Shown here in pieces: positions 10,367 through 19,284 of a stretch of 64,000 nt of DNA. Each line of letters opens with the position of its first letter. The stretch's first letter is position 1. The position numbers and the translations under genes were made by a program. The stretch spans positions 1-64,000 of the forward strand of contig JAEYQK010000123.1 of assembly GCA_023410055.1 (NCBI GenBank). Direction: 5' to 3'. This DNA comes from Acidobacteriota bacterium (GTDB lineage: Bacteria > Acidobacteriota > Terriglobia > Terriglobales > Acidobacteriaceae). The notes beneath the pieces are model-generated. The model ran no database searches. It had not been told where the DNA came from and worked only from the letters and a program-made list of their open reading frames with translations.

Positions 10367-10963
10367 TCACTCCGCCCTCTCAAACGGCAGCGGCACCTTG
10401 ACCCAAGCCATTCCCGCGGCGGCCGCGGCCTCGATTCCCATCTCAGTATCCTCAAACACAAGGCACTCTTCAGGCCGGACACCCAGTCGCTCCGCCGCCA
10501 GCAGAAACGGTTCCGGATGCGGCTTGCAGTTCTTGTAGTCCCCCGCGCAGACAATCGTCTCAAATCTGTTAAGCAGTCCGAGCACGGTTAGTGACTTCGT
10601 CACGGAATCCCGGCGGCTTCCCGACACGACCGCAAATGGAATCTTCCCCTGCTGAGCCTCGATATGCTCCAGCACTTCGGGCACCGGCTTCAACGTCGGC
10701 AGCAGCTCGTAGTACAGCTTCTCCTTGCGTTCGGCAACTTCCTTCACCGGCATGTTCAGTCCGTGTAGCTTGTTGAGGTCGGCGATGATATCCATCGCGG
10801 GCTTCCCGCCCCAGGAGTAGAAGAGTTGTTCATCAAAAACGCAGCCCCATTCACCGAGAGCCGTCGTCCAGGCGACATAATGCAGCGGCATCGAGTCGGC
10901 GATCGTGCCGTCGCAGTCGAATAGATAGGCTCGAAATGAGCCAGCAGGTAATGCCAATTTCAT
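10367..10963 (-). CDS. HAD-superfamily phosphatase/phosphomutase (beta-phosphoglucomutase-like)
   Basis: 198 residues. Motif I is LFDCDGTIADSMPLHYVAW with the nucleophile and acid/base Asp pair. A four-helix cap follows, then motif II VVSGSR, motif III Lys in GDYKNCKPHPEP, and motif IV ECLVFEDTEMGIEAA. This is the subfamily I cap with the PHPEP signature of beta-phosphoglucomutase-like and sugar-phosphate phosphatases (YqaB type). Substrate cannot be read from sequence. The gene diverges from the DUF362 gene. Confidence 0.9.
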   Translation of the reverse strand: MKLALPAGSFRAYLFDCDGTIADSMPLHYVAWTTALGEWGCVFDEQLFYSWGGKPAMDIIADLNKLHGLNMPVKEVAERKEKLYYELLPTLKPVPEVLEHIEAQQGKIPFAVVSGSRRDSVTKSLTVLGLLNRFETIVCAGDYKNCKPHPEPFLLAAERLGVRPEECLVFEDTEMGIEAAAAAGMAWVKVPLPFERAE

Positions 10964-11191
10964 TCGTGAGTTCCCTTTACTTGATTCTACCGACTCGATC
11001 CGACTTCGCGCCGCTCAAGCCCAGCAAAATTTCGCTCGCTCGGCTTGTGTAGCCTGCCAGGAGGACCGAAAAATCCCGTTCCGGCACGTTTAACGGTATT
11101 AACGTCCCGAACTGACCACACCGCACTACCATGACGATCCGCTTCAGCGTAAACTCCTGCTGCATACATATCATGATGCGAGGCGGCTGAA

Positions 11192-12391
11192 ATGGGAGAG
11201 AGAAGGTCCAAGTACACTCGGCGTGAATTCATTCAGATAGGCTTGGGAGTCGCGGCCGGCGCTCCCCTGGTCCTTTCTAGCGCATGCGGCGGGAGCCCGT
11301 CTCAAACCGTCACGCCACCGGACAACACTCCTCCACGGGCCGACGCCAAAGTGGCCATTGTCCGTTGCACAACCTATGGCTCTGAGGTCCAGACCTCGCT
11401 GTCGCAGGCATTCGATCTTCTGACCGGAATCCCGCAGCTCGTAAGGGGAAAGGTCGTCACCGTAAAGGTCAACCTCACCATGGGCGGCACTTTCCCTGAT
11501 CTGTTTGGCCGTCCAGCGACGGAATCCTATATCACGCATGGAGCAACTGCGATCGCACTCGCCTCACTTTTGCTTTCTTACGGTGCCAGCAAGGTCCGTT
11601 TCGTGGACTCCGTCGGCGTTGCCCAGCCCATGAGCCAGATTCTGACCATGGCCGGCTGGGACGTGACTACGCTGCTCGGACTCGGCAACGTGGAACTTGA
11701 GAACACTCGCAATCTCGGCAGCGGCACGCAGTATGGACAGCTGAACGTGTCGGGTGGCGGATATTTATTCTCCTATTTCAAAGTGAATCACTGTTATTCC
11801 GATACTGACGTTTTCGTCTCTCTGGCGAAACTCAAGCAGCACTTGACCGCAGGCGTGACGCTTACCACCAAGAACGTTTTTGGAATGACGCCTAATTCGC
11901 TCTACGGAGCCGACGCTCCTTCAGAAGACGGTCTCCCTAACCGCCTGAAGCTGATGCATGGGCAGGGAATTTCGGGTTGGGGGTCGGCTCCGCCTCCGGG
12001 TGCCAAGACCAGCATCGATCCGGGAAATGATCCCAGCGCACGCATTCCGCGAATCGTCGCCGACGTGGCGGCAGCCCGGCCTATTCATCTCGCAATCATC
12101 GACGGCATCACGTCGATGAGCGGCGGGGAGGGGCCATGGGCAACCAACACTGCACCTATCGCTCCAGGCCTACTGATCGCCGGCCTGAATCCGATTTCGA
12201 CCGATGCCGTTGGAACCGCCGTGATGGGCTATTCCAATCCGCGCGCGACACGCGGAACGCAGCCTTTCCAGACCTCCGACAACCACCTGCTTTTGGCGGA
12301 GTCAGCAGGAGTCGGAAGCGCCGACCTCTCCAAAATCAGCGTGCTCGGGCTGACGATCGATCAGGCCAAGTGCCCGTATCCGAGGCTCTAG
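11192..12391 (+). CDS. Tat-exported DUF362 domain protein
   Basis: 399 residues. The N-terminus has a twin-arginine motif (TRREFIQIGLG) and a hydrophobic stretch ending LSSACGG, consistent with Tat export and possibly lipidation at Cys. The body is DUF362-like: VAIVRCTTYG, VTVKVNLTMGG, SLAKLKQHLTAGVTLTTKN and AIIDGITSMSGGEGP. The 4Fe-4S ferredoxin part found in some DUF362 proteins is absent. Function is unknown; redox or cofactor-linked roles are guesses. Transcribed toward the esterase gene, but separated by about 110 bases. Confidence 0.85.
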   Translation: MGERRSKYTRREFIQIGLGVAAGAPLVLSSACGGSPSQTVTPPDNTPPRADAKVAIVRCTTYGSEVQTSLSQAFDLLTGIPQLVRGKVVTVKVNLTMGGTFPDLFGRPATESYITHGATAIALASLLLSYGASKVRFVDSVGVAQPMSQILTMAGWDVTTLLGLGNVELENTRNLGSGTQYGQLNVSGGGYLFSYFKVNHCYSDTDVFVSLAKLKQHLTAGVTLTTKNVFGMTPNSLYGADAPSEDGLPNRLKLMHGQGISGWGSAPPPGAKTSIDPGNDPSARIPRIVADVAAARPIHLAIIDGITSMSGGEGPWATNTAPIAPGLLIAGLNPISTDAVGTAVMGYSNPRATRGTQPFQTSDNHLLLAESAGVGSADLSKISVLGLTIDQAKCPYPRL

Positions 12392-12452
12392 CACCTGCTA
12401 CGGCTAGGGTCTTCAAACTTTACGTTTCTTGACTATCGCTTGTGGCGCAGAT

Positions 12453-12501
12453 CGTGAGAAGATGCAGTCGTTTTTCCATTTCAATTCAAGATGGAGTAGA
12501 T
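12453..12501 (+). promoter_or_regulatory. Conserved leader of duplicated esterase gene
   Basis: The 49 bases before the esterase ATG closely match the 49 bases before the paralogous esterase ATG at 55867 (leader 55868-55916, minus strand). Shared blocks are CGTGAGAAGAT, CCATTTC and ATTCA. Conservation of a non-coding leader suggests recent duplication or a shared regulatory element. Confidence 0.6.
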
Positions 12502-13761
12502 ATGAAGACCGCATTTCTGACTCTCGTCCTTCTGCCTTGCTTGTGTCTCCCGGCCATCGCGCAAGCGCCCCCGCAGATGTCGCAGGCAGAACGAGAAGCC
12601 CAGGCCAAAGCCCGCGCCGAGGCGATGATCGAGGCCGCCAAAAAGCCCGCAGTAGAAGACTTCAAACCCTCGACGATCAATCAGCAGGGGAAACAGTATC
12701 CTCAGGTCAACTCTGAGCGCCGCGTCCGTGCCCGTGTTGTCGCCCCCGATGCCCACACGGTAGCGCTGGATATTGATGCCGTTAAGTTCCCGCTGACCAA
12801 GGGCGAGGACGGCGCGTGGATCGGTACCTCTACTCCGCAGGACGAAGGTTTCCACTACTACCAGATTGTTGTCGATGGCGCACAGGTTCCGGATCCTGGC
12901 AGTCTCTACTTCTACGGCGCGAGCCGCTGGGGCAGTGGCGTCGAAGTTCCGGCCCAGGACGACGCCTTCTACGCTCTGAAGGACGTACCGCATGGCCACC
13001 TGCGCGAGGTCCGCTTCTTCTCCAAGAGCGTCGGCGCGATGACCCGCTTCTTCGTCTACACTCCTCCTGACTATGACAAGGATCCGAAGCAGCGCTATCC
13101 CGTGCTGTATCTGCAACACGGCGGCGGCGAAGACGAGACCGGCTGGGGCAATCAAGGCCATACCGGCTGGATCATGGATAACTTGATTGCCGCCGGAAAA
13201 GCCAAGCCGTTCATCATCGTGATGGCCAGCGGCAACGTCAGGCCCGCCGGAGCCCCTGCTCCCGGACCGGCAGCTGGAGCTCCCGGCGCTGCGCCTGGTG
13301 CTCCCGGGCGTCCCGCTGGACCCGGCGGTTTCCCGCGCATGTTCAACTTCAGCGGCTTCGAGCGCTACGTCATCGACGATCTGATTCCCTACGTCGACGC
13401 GAACTTCCGCACGATTGCCGATCAGCCGCACCGCGCCATGTCTGGTCTATCGATGGGCGGCATGCAGACCCGCATGGTCACGATGGCGAATTTGGACAAG
13501 TTTTCGCACATCGGGATCTTCAGCGGCGGCAGCATCGCCCCCTCGGACATCAAGGACATGGACGCCTTCAAGAAGCAGGTGAAGCTCGTGTTCATCAGCT
13601 ACGGTAGCCGCGAAAACGGTGCCACAGGCAAGGCGAACGTCGAAGCCTTGAAGCAGGCTGGCGTCAACAGCGCTTGGTATGAGTCACCGCAGACTGCCCA
13701 CGAATGGCAGAGCTGGCGGCGCAGCCTGTACCAGTTCGCTCCGCTGTTGTTCCAGAAATAG
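12502..13761 (+). CDS. Secreted alpha/beta-hydrolase esterase (esterase D / feruloyl-esterase-like)
   Basis: About 419 residues from the ATG at 12502, which begins a signal peptide (MKTAFLTLVLLPCLCLPAIAQ); an upstream in-frame ATG at 12442 lies in the leader. An N-terminal E-set/CBM48-like domain (about 70-150) is followed by an esterase-D domain: YLQHGGGEDETGWG (oxyanion loop), nucleophile in GLSMGGMQT, and C-terminal His in TAHEWQSWRR. A Pro/Ala/Gly-rich loop lies before the nucleophile. This architecture is typical of feruloyl/acetyl-xylan esterases. Two paralogues lie at 42641 and 54629. Confidence 0.88.
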   Translation: MKTAFLTLVLLPCLCLPAIAQAPPQMSQAEREAQAKARAEAMIEAAKKPAVEDFKPSTINQQGKQYPQVNSERRVRARVVAPDAHTVALDIDAVKFPLTKGEDGAWIGTSTPQDEGFHYYQIVVDGAQVPDPGSLYFYGASRWGSGVEVPAQDDAFYALKDVPHGHLREVRFFSKSVGAMTRFFVYTPPDYDKDPKQRYPVLYLQHGGGEDETGWGNQGHTGWIMDNLIAAGKAKPFIIVMASGNVRPAGAPAPGPAAGAPGAAPGAPGRPAGPGGFPRMFNFSGFERYVIDDLIPYVDANFRTIADQPHRAMSGLSMGGMQTRMVTMANLDKFSHIGIFSGGSIAPSDIKDMDAFKKQVKLVFISYGSRENGATGKANVEALKQAGVNSAWYESPQTAHEWQSWRRSLYQFAPLLFQK

Positions 13762-13784
13762 AAGCTACCCGTTTTGTTGTTTGG

Positions 13785-13908
13785 GAAGGGTACGGCTCCA
13801 CAAGCCGCTGAAGAAGCTTCTTCTTGGGTAGGGCACGGCTTGGGTAGGGCACGGCTTTAGCCGTGCCGATCAGTCACGCATGACCTCAGGGGCTTTAGCC
13901 CCTGAGGT
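13785..13908. repeat. Cluster of GTAG/GGCACGGC hairpin repeats
   Basis: A degenerate copy (TTGGGAAGGGTACGGCT) is followed by a truncated copy, then a perfect hairpin GTAGGGCACGGCTTTAGCCG... at 13844-13867. A related hairpin CCTCAGGGGCTTTAGCCCCT lies at 13883-13908. Relatives occur at 15788-15817 and 46892-46920. Confidence 0.8.
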
Positions 13909-13950
13909 GAGCTTATGATTGATCCCGAGATAGCTTTAGCCATCAAACAA

Positions 13951-13986
13951 AAAGCCCACTCAGGCCTGATGGCTTGAGTGGGCTTT
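13951..13986 (+). terminator. Terminator downstream of esterase
   Basis: AAAGCCCACTCA pairs with TGAGTGGGCTTT around a GGCC/GGCT inner stem; a T-rich tail follows (CTTTGCTTTG). A hairpin with the same CCCACTCA/TGAGTGGG arms ends the paralogous esterase gene (54580-54613). Confidence 0.75.
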
Positions 13987-13991
13987 GCTTT

Positions 13992-14041
13992 GTAGCGCCG
14001 GACTCCAGTCCGGCAGAGGTCGACCTGAAGTTCGGCGCTAC
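13992..14041. repeat. GTAG hairpin repeat, family C (GCCGGACT variant)
   Basis: GTAGCGCCGGACTCCAGTCC forms an inner hairpin (13992-14014). The outer arms GTAGCGCCG and CGGCGCTAC close the whole 50 bases. An inverted copy is at 54531-54553. Confidence 0.8.
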
Positions 14042-14066
14042 GCTGATACAGGAACTAAGGCAGCAA

Positions 14067-15611
14067 TTACTCTGACTGCGCCTTCATGCTGCCGCAGCGC
14101 ACGTATCGATTGTGCCAGCTCAGCGCTTCGCTCAAGATGTGCGGCGTGTGTGCGCCATACGCGACCCGCTCCGCACGATTGTAGTAATCACGCAGCATCG
14201 GACGATAATCCGGGTGCGCGCAATTCTCGATAATAAGCTTAGCGCGCTGCTTCGGCGACAAGCCTCGCAGATCGGCCAGTCCCTGATCGGTGATAACTAC
14301 TTGAACGTCGTGCTCGGTGTGATCTACGTGCGAGACCATCGGCACGATCGTCGAAATCTGGCCCTTCTGCGCCAGCGACGGAGCCATGAACACGGCAATG
14401 TACGAATTTCGCGCGAAATCGCCCGAACCGCCGATGCCGTTCATGATGCGCGATCCCATGATGTGCGTCGAATTCACGTTGCCGTAGATGTCGGCCTCGA
14501 TCATCGCATTCGTCGCGATCACGCCCAGGCGTCTGATTATGCCCGGATTATTGGACAATTCTTGCGGACGCAAAACAATCTTGTCCTTGTAGTTCTTGAT
14601 GTTCTTCATCACGTGATCAAGGCAGTCCGGACCGAGTGAGATGGCCGTGGCGGACGCACACACCAGCTTGCCCTTGTCCATCAGGTCGATCATGCCATCC
14701 TGGATCACTTCGGTGTATGCGGTTAGGTTCTCGAACGGAGCATCGCCCAATCCATACAACACGGCATTCGCAATGTTGCCGACGCCCGACTGCAACGGCA
14801 GCAAGTTCTCCGGCATGCGACCCTTCTTGACTTCGGTCGCAAGGAACTCGAGCAAGTGCCCGGCAATCGCTTGCGATGCTTTGTCAGGCGCTTTGAATGC
14901 ACTGTTGCGATCCGGAATGTCCGTGTGAACAACACCAACAACCTTATCGAGCGGCACCCGCAAATACGGCTCACCGATGCGATCACCGGGCTTGACCAGA
15001 GGAATCGGTATGCGATTCGGCGGCGAGTCGAGTCCGTAGTAGATGTCGTGCATGCCTTCGAGTTCCATCGGTTGCCACGAACATACTTCGAGAATGACCT
15101 TGTCGGCCTGCTCGATCCAGGTCTTGTTGTTGCCGATGGATGTGCTCGGTATGAGGCGTCCGTCTTCGAGGATGGCGGTAACTTCGATAACGGCGAAATC
15201 CAACTTGCCGAGGAAACCATACTCCACGTATTGCGCTACGTGGCTCAGGTGGATGTCGGTGTACTCCGCCTCGCCGGCATTGATGCGCTTGCGCATCTCC
15301 GGATCAGACTGATAGGGCAGTCGGAACTGCACGCCGCCCGACTTGCCGAGAGCGCCGTCAAGCTCAGGGCCGGTCGACGCGCCGGTGAACACATTGACTT
15401 TCAGTTTCTTCCCTTCCAGGTCGGCTTGGCTAATGCGCTTCGCCAAAGCCAAAGGCACTGCCTTGGCATGACCCGATCCGGTGAATCCGCTCAGACCGAT
15501 CTGCGCACCTGAAGGAATCAGCGCCGCGGCTTCCTCAGCCGACATGACACGCTGGGCTAATGTTTTATTTTGTACTCGAGAATCACTTCCTGGGGCCGGA
15601 CTAGAAGACAT
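14067..15611 (-). CDS. Acetyl-CoA hydrolase/transferase family, likely succinate (succinyl-CoA:acetate) CoA-transferase
   Basis: 514 residues, the usual length of class I succinate CoA-transferases. Family landmarks: QIGLSGFTGSGHAKAVP, LQSGVGNIANAVLYGL, YTEVIQDGM with the catalytic Glu candidate, IGGSGDFARN, and HTEHDVQVVITDQGLADLRG. It exchanges CoA between succinyl-CoA and acetate, or acts as a related transferase. It is monocistronic with a long upstream region. The acetate permease-like gene at 30610 would fit acetate metabolism. Confidence 0.93.
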   Translation of the reverse strand: MSSSPAPGSDSRVQNKTLAQRVMSAEEAAALIPSGAQIGLSGFTGSGHAKAVPLALAKRISQADLEGKKLKVNVFTGASTGPELDGALGKSGGVQFRLPYQSDPEMRKRINAGEAEYTDIHLSHVAQYVEYGFLGKLDFAVIEVTAILEDGRLIPSTSIGNNKTWIEQADKVILEVCSWQPMELEGMHDIYYGLDSPPNRIPIPLVKPGDRIGEPYLRVPLDKVVGVVHTDIPDRNSAFKAPDKASQAIAGHLLEFLATEVKKGRMPENLLPLQSGVGNIANAVLYGLGDAPFENLTAYTEVIQDGMIDLMDKGKLVCASATAISLGPDCLDHVMKNIKNYKDKIVLRPQELSNNPGIIRRLGVIATNAMIEADIYGNVNSTHIMGSRIMNGIGGSGDFARNSYIAVFMAPSLAQKGQISTIVPMVSHVDHTEHDVQVVITDQGLADLRGLSPKQRAKLIIENCAHPDYRPMLRDYYNRAERVAYGAHTPHILSEALSWHNRYVRCGSMKAQSE

Positions 15612-16224
15612 ATATTAAAGACACCTTTCCGCTTGCACGTAAGTACGGGTATGAAAACAAGAAGAAGGAACACCTTAGAATAACAAAACAGCAGCTCAGG
15701 ACGCCATCGGAGAGCGATTTACTTCCACTCTTAAAGCAACTAAATTCCACTCTTGCAGTTCTGCTCGCCTCCAAGTTCACCCATTTTTTGGGAAGGGCAC
15801 GGCTTCAACTCGTGCCGCCTAAATAGCGTCGAATCAGTGGTGTTCAGCGCTGAGGTTACCCCTTCAGGGCCCAACACAACCTTGACCCCAGCCTGAAAAC
15901 TCGTGTCAAGCGTCGAAACTCTCCACTTCGCCGCAACCCATTCAATTCGAAGCACATATATCCCTCTCCACGCTGTCGGGATTCCCCCCGCAGAACTGCT
16001 AATGTTGAATAGGGGTACTCAGCCAAGGTCCAAGATCGATCCGCAGACAGATCGACCTCTTAAGTCCTTTGTTTCTGCCACTTAGCTATTGGCCACAGTC
16101 AGATCGATGGGCTAAATAGCCCAGAATCAAAGACTTACGTTTTAACTTCGGTGGGGGGGGTACCCACCCTGTGGAAAACTACGGATGGCGTACGTAGCCG
16201 ACAGCTCACTGGGAAGAAGAAGTA
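15612..16224. other. 613-base intergenic region with repeats
   Basis: Upstream of the CoA-transferase gene and downstream of polA. It contains a family C-like hairpin at 15788-15817 (TTGGGAAGGGCACGGCTTCA) and a GGTACCC-centred repeat at 16158-16178 whose CACCCTGTGGAAAA tail also occurs at 26666-26679. No coding frame supported. Confidence 0.6.
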
Positions 16225-19221
16225 CTACTCCAGATCCCGCCAGTTCTTGCCGACGCCGATCTCAACCAGCAGCGGGACGCTAAGGCTGGCGACATTCTCC
16301 ATCTTGTCGCGGACGAGTGCGCGCATGGTTTCAAGTTCGGCCTCGGGCACCTCGAACACAAGTTCATCGTGAACCTGAAGCGTCATACGCGACTTTAGCC
16401 CGCGCTCAATGATGGCGCGATCAAGATCAATCATGGCGACCTTGATCAGGTCCGCAGCTGTGCCTTGCAGCGGGGTGTTAACCGCCGTGCGCTCGGCGAA
16501 TCCGCGCAAGTTGGCATTCTTGCTGTTGATGTCGGGGATGGGTCGCACGCGCCCATGTAGTGTGGAAACCTTTTGCTCTTCGCGCGCCTTGGCCTTCACG
16601 CCTTCAAGATATTCGTGGACGCCTTTGTACTTCTCGAAGTAGCCATCGATATAGGCCTTGGCCTCGGAAGGCTCAATGCCGAGTTGCTGCGATAGCCCGA
16701 ATGGCGATAGCCCATACGGGATTCCGAAGTTGATCGCCTTGGCCCGGCCACGGAGCAGCGGCGTGACGCTCTCCGACGGAAGATTGAAGACGCGCGCGGC
16801 CGTCTGCGTATGAATGTCGTCGCCGCGTTGAAAAGCCTCGAGCAGCAGCGGGTCCTGCGAGAAGTGGGCCAGCAGCCTTAGCTCGATCTGCGAGTAGTCG
16901 GCTGAAAGCAGCACGTTACCCGGCTCGGCAATAAACGCCGCGCGGATCTCGCGCCCCAGTTCGGTCTTGATCGGAATGTTCTGCAGGTTCGGGTTCTTCG
17001 ACGACAACCGTCCCGTAGCGGTGTTGGTCTGGTCAAAGGTCGTGTGCAGGCGCTGCGTGCATTGGTTCAGCAGCGCAGGGAGGGCATCCACATAGGTCGA
17101 CTTCAGCTTCGAAAGCTGACGATAGTCGAGCACCATGCGCGGCACTTCGTGGTGGACGGCCAGTCCCTCAAGCACGTCAACGGCAGTCGAGACCGTCTTG
17201 CCCTTTCCGTACTTGACCGGCCTAGGCAGGTTCAGCGTTTCGAACAACACTTTCGCAAGCTGCTTGGGCGAGTTGATATTGAATTCTTCGCCCGCAAGCT
17301 GCCAGATCTCGTGCTCTTTTGCACGGCATTGCATGTCGAGCCGAGCCGACATCTCGTAAAGCACGTTGCAGTCAATCTTGACGCCAACTTCTTCCATGCG
17401 CGCCAGCACCGGCACAAGCGGCAGATCGATTGCGTCGTAAACGCGCTTGAGTCCGGCTTGCTCTACTTCGGCACGCAGTGCCGACGCAATGCGCCCCGTC
17501 CAATCGGCGGCCTCGGCCGGAGAGATCTCTGGGCGCCGCACCCTTCCCGCAGGGAGTGTGCGTTCAACACCAAGCTTTGTATTGAATCGCCGCAACGCGA
17601 CTTCATCCAACCGATGCGACGAGTACGTTGGATCCAGCAGGTAAGAGTAAAGCATAGGCTCGTCGCGAACACCCGCGACCTCTACGCCACACTCACGAAG
17701 TACACGAATCACTGTTTTGTAGTCGTGAATCGCTTTGGAGATCTTCGAATTGCCTAGAACACGCTTCAGCTGTTCGCCAGCAGCTCCGTCAAGCTTGACC
17801 GAAACCGCGCTGCCCGCTGCAGCCGAAATCGCAATGCTTCGCAATTGGACCGCCGGCCGTTGTAGCGCCGCCGTTTCGGTGGCTGTAGCGGGGGCGTCCT
17901 CGCCCGCGCTCATCCCCAACAACGAGAGCTGCCCGTTGCTTTCTGACGCACTCGCATCCGAGGAATCGTTGGTGCCCCACACCTGCCCGCCGTTGGCAGA
18001 CGTGGGTTCATCCGAACCCTCCTCGTTCTGCCCGTTCTCTTCTCCGGGCGAATCCTGCCCCGCACTCTCCAGCGCCACCGCAAGGGCGCCGTCCTTCCCG
18101 ACGGCCTTTACCACGCGCTCGATATCCGCCGCCGACTTCGCCTCGCCATACTCGGTTTTGCTGACCTCAAGCGAAGGCAGGAAGTCCTTCACGAGCGACG
18201 TGAATTCCAGTTCCGTGAACAACTCCCGCGCGGCGTCCGAATCCGGTTCGCTCGCTGCCATGGCATTGACGTCGAGCGCGACGGGAACGTTGCAGTCGAT
18301 CGTCGCCATGCGTTTGCTGAACTCGACGGCCTCACGATTGTTCTGCAGCGACTCGCGATACGTCTTCTTGGAAATCTCACCGGCGCGCTCAAGCGCGGCT
18401 TCAACGGAACCAAATTGCTTGATGATTTCGACCGAACCCTTGTCGCCGATCCCTGGAGCCCCCGGAATGTTGTCGATCGTGTCGCCGCGCAAAGCCATCA
18501 CGTCGATGACCTTGTCGGGCGGAACCCCGAGTATCTCCTCAACCTTCGCCCGATCGCAGATCAGGTTGTCCTTGGGCGGATTCAGGACACAGACTTGCTC
18601 GTTCACGAGTTGCAGCATGTCCTTGTCGCTGGAGACAACGTACACCGGATACCCAGCTTTTGCGGACTGCTGCGCCAGCGTGCCGATGACGTCGTCGGCT
18701 TCGAACCCAGGCATCTCAAGGATCGGAATACGGTAAGCCTCCAGCGCGCGCCGGATATAAGGAATCTGCTGCGCCAAATCCGCCGGCATCTCGGCTCGGT
18801 TCGCCTTGTAGCCACCGTAGGCGACCTGCTGATAACTCTGCGTCGCGGCGTCGAACTTGCGTACGCCTGCAAAGCTGGAACCTTCTTCATCCCGGAAGGT
18901 CTTCTGGGCGACATCGAACACGGCGGCGATATATTCCGGGTTGAAGTCGGCGCGCAATTTGCGCAACATATTAACGAACACATAAGTTGCGCTCGTCGGT
19001 ACGCCTTTCTTCGTAGACATCGGGCGCTGTCGCGCCATCGCGTGATAGGCGCGAAAGATGAACGACATCGCATCAATCAGGAAGATGCGCCCCTTGTCCT
19101 TCTGGCCCTTGGGCAACTGTACAGTGGCCAGTGTGGATGGTTCGGACGTCGTTGGTACCTTTGAGGTCGCATCAGCGGCTTCGACGGCGCTAGACTCCGA
19201 CTTGGTCTTCTTCGGTGGCAA
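16225..19221 (-). CDS. polA: DNA polymerase I with degenerate proofreading domain
   Basis: 998 residues. The 5'-3' exonuclease (about 40-340) is complete, with IFLIDAMSFIFRAYHAM and YVVSSDKDMLQLV. The polymerase has motif A SADYSQIELRLLAHFS, motif B RGRAKAINFGIPYG and motif C LQVHDELVFEVPE. The middle 3'-5' exonuclease domain lacks its metal-binding acids: Exo I reads VALESAG, Exo II IHDYKTV, and the Exo III region DWTGRIA. A Ser/Asp/Glu-rich insertion (about residues 385-455) carries a family A hairpin repeat in frame. A low-complexity N-terminus (about 45 residues) precedes the conserved start. It diverges from the sirtuin gene. Confidence 0.97.
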   Translation of the reverse strand: MPPKKTKSESSAVEAADATSKVPTTSEPSTLATVQLPKGQKDKGRIFLIDAMSFIFRAYHAMARQRPMSTKKGVPTSATYVFVNMLRKLRADFNPEYIAAVFDVAQKTFRDEEGSSFAGVRKFDAATQSYQQVAYGGYKANRAEMPADLAQQIPYIRRALEAYRIPILEMPGFEADDVIGTLAQQSAKAGYPVYVVSSDKDMLQLVNEQVCVLNPPKDNLICDRAKVEEILGVPPDKVIDVMALRGDTIDNIPGAPGIGDKGSVEIIKQFGSVEAALERAGEISKKTYRESLQNNREAVEFSKRMATIDCNVPVALDVNAMAASEPDSDAARELFTELEFTSLVKDFLPSLEVSKTEYGEAKSAADIERVVKAVGKDGALAVALESAGQDSPGEENGQNEEGSDEPTSANGGQVWGTNDSSDASASESNGQLSLLGMSAGEDAPATATETAALQRPAVQLRSIAISAAAGSAVSVKLDGAAGEQLKRVLGNSKISKAIHDYKTVIRVLRECGVEVAGVRDEPMLYSYLLDPTYSSHRLDEVALRRFNTKLGVERTLPAGRVRRPEISPAEAADWTGRIASALRAEVEQAGLKRVYDAIDLPLVPVLARMEEVGVKIDCNVLYEMSARLDMQCRAKEHEIWQLAGEEFNINSPKQLAKVLFETLNLPRPVKYGKGKTVSTAVDVLEGLAVHHEVPRMVLDYRQLSKLKSTYVDALPALLNQCTQRLHTTFDQTNTATGRLSSKNPNLQNIPIKTELGREIRAAFIAEPGNVLLSADYSQIELRLLAHFSQDPLLLEAFQRGDDIHTQTAARVFNLPSESVTPLLRGRAKAINFGIPYGLSPFGLSQQLGIEPSEAKAYIDGYFEKYKGVHEYLEGVKAKAREEQKVSTLHGRVRPIPDINSKNANLRGFAERTAVNTPLQGTAADLIKVAMIDLDRAIIERGLKSRMTLQVHDELVFEVPEAELETMRALVRDKMENVASLSVPLLVEIGVGKNWRDLE
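17971..18007. repeat. Family A hairpin repeat inside polA
   Basis: GGTGCCCCACACCTGCC and GGCAGACGTGGGT match the intergenic copies at 19249, 52188 and 59007. On the polA strand it is read as EPTSANGGQVWGT in the linker of the degenerate exonuclease domain. Confidence 0.75.
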
Positions 19222-19248
19222 GAGAAAAGTTTATCAGGTCACGGGACC

Positions 19249-19284
19249 GGTGCCCCACTTCTGCCCGCTTTGGCAGATGTGGGA
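19249..19284. repeat. Family A hairpin repeat at the sirtuin start
   Basis: GGTGCCCCACTTCTGCC and GGCAGATGTGGGA form a stem. The candidate ATG of the sirtuin gene (19277) lies in the right arm. Confidence 0.8.

Noticed and set aside
13844..13867. GTAGGGCACGGC hairpin considered as terminator of the esterase gene
   Set aside because: No U tract, and the same hairpin occurs in unrelated contexts (15788, 46892); the stem at 13951-13986 fits a terminator better.
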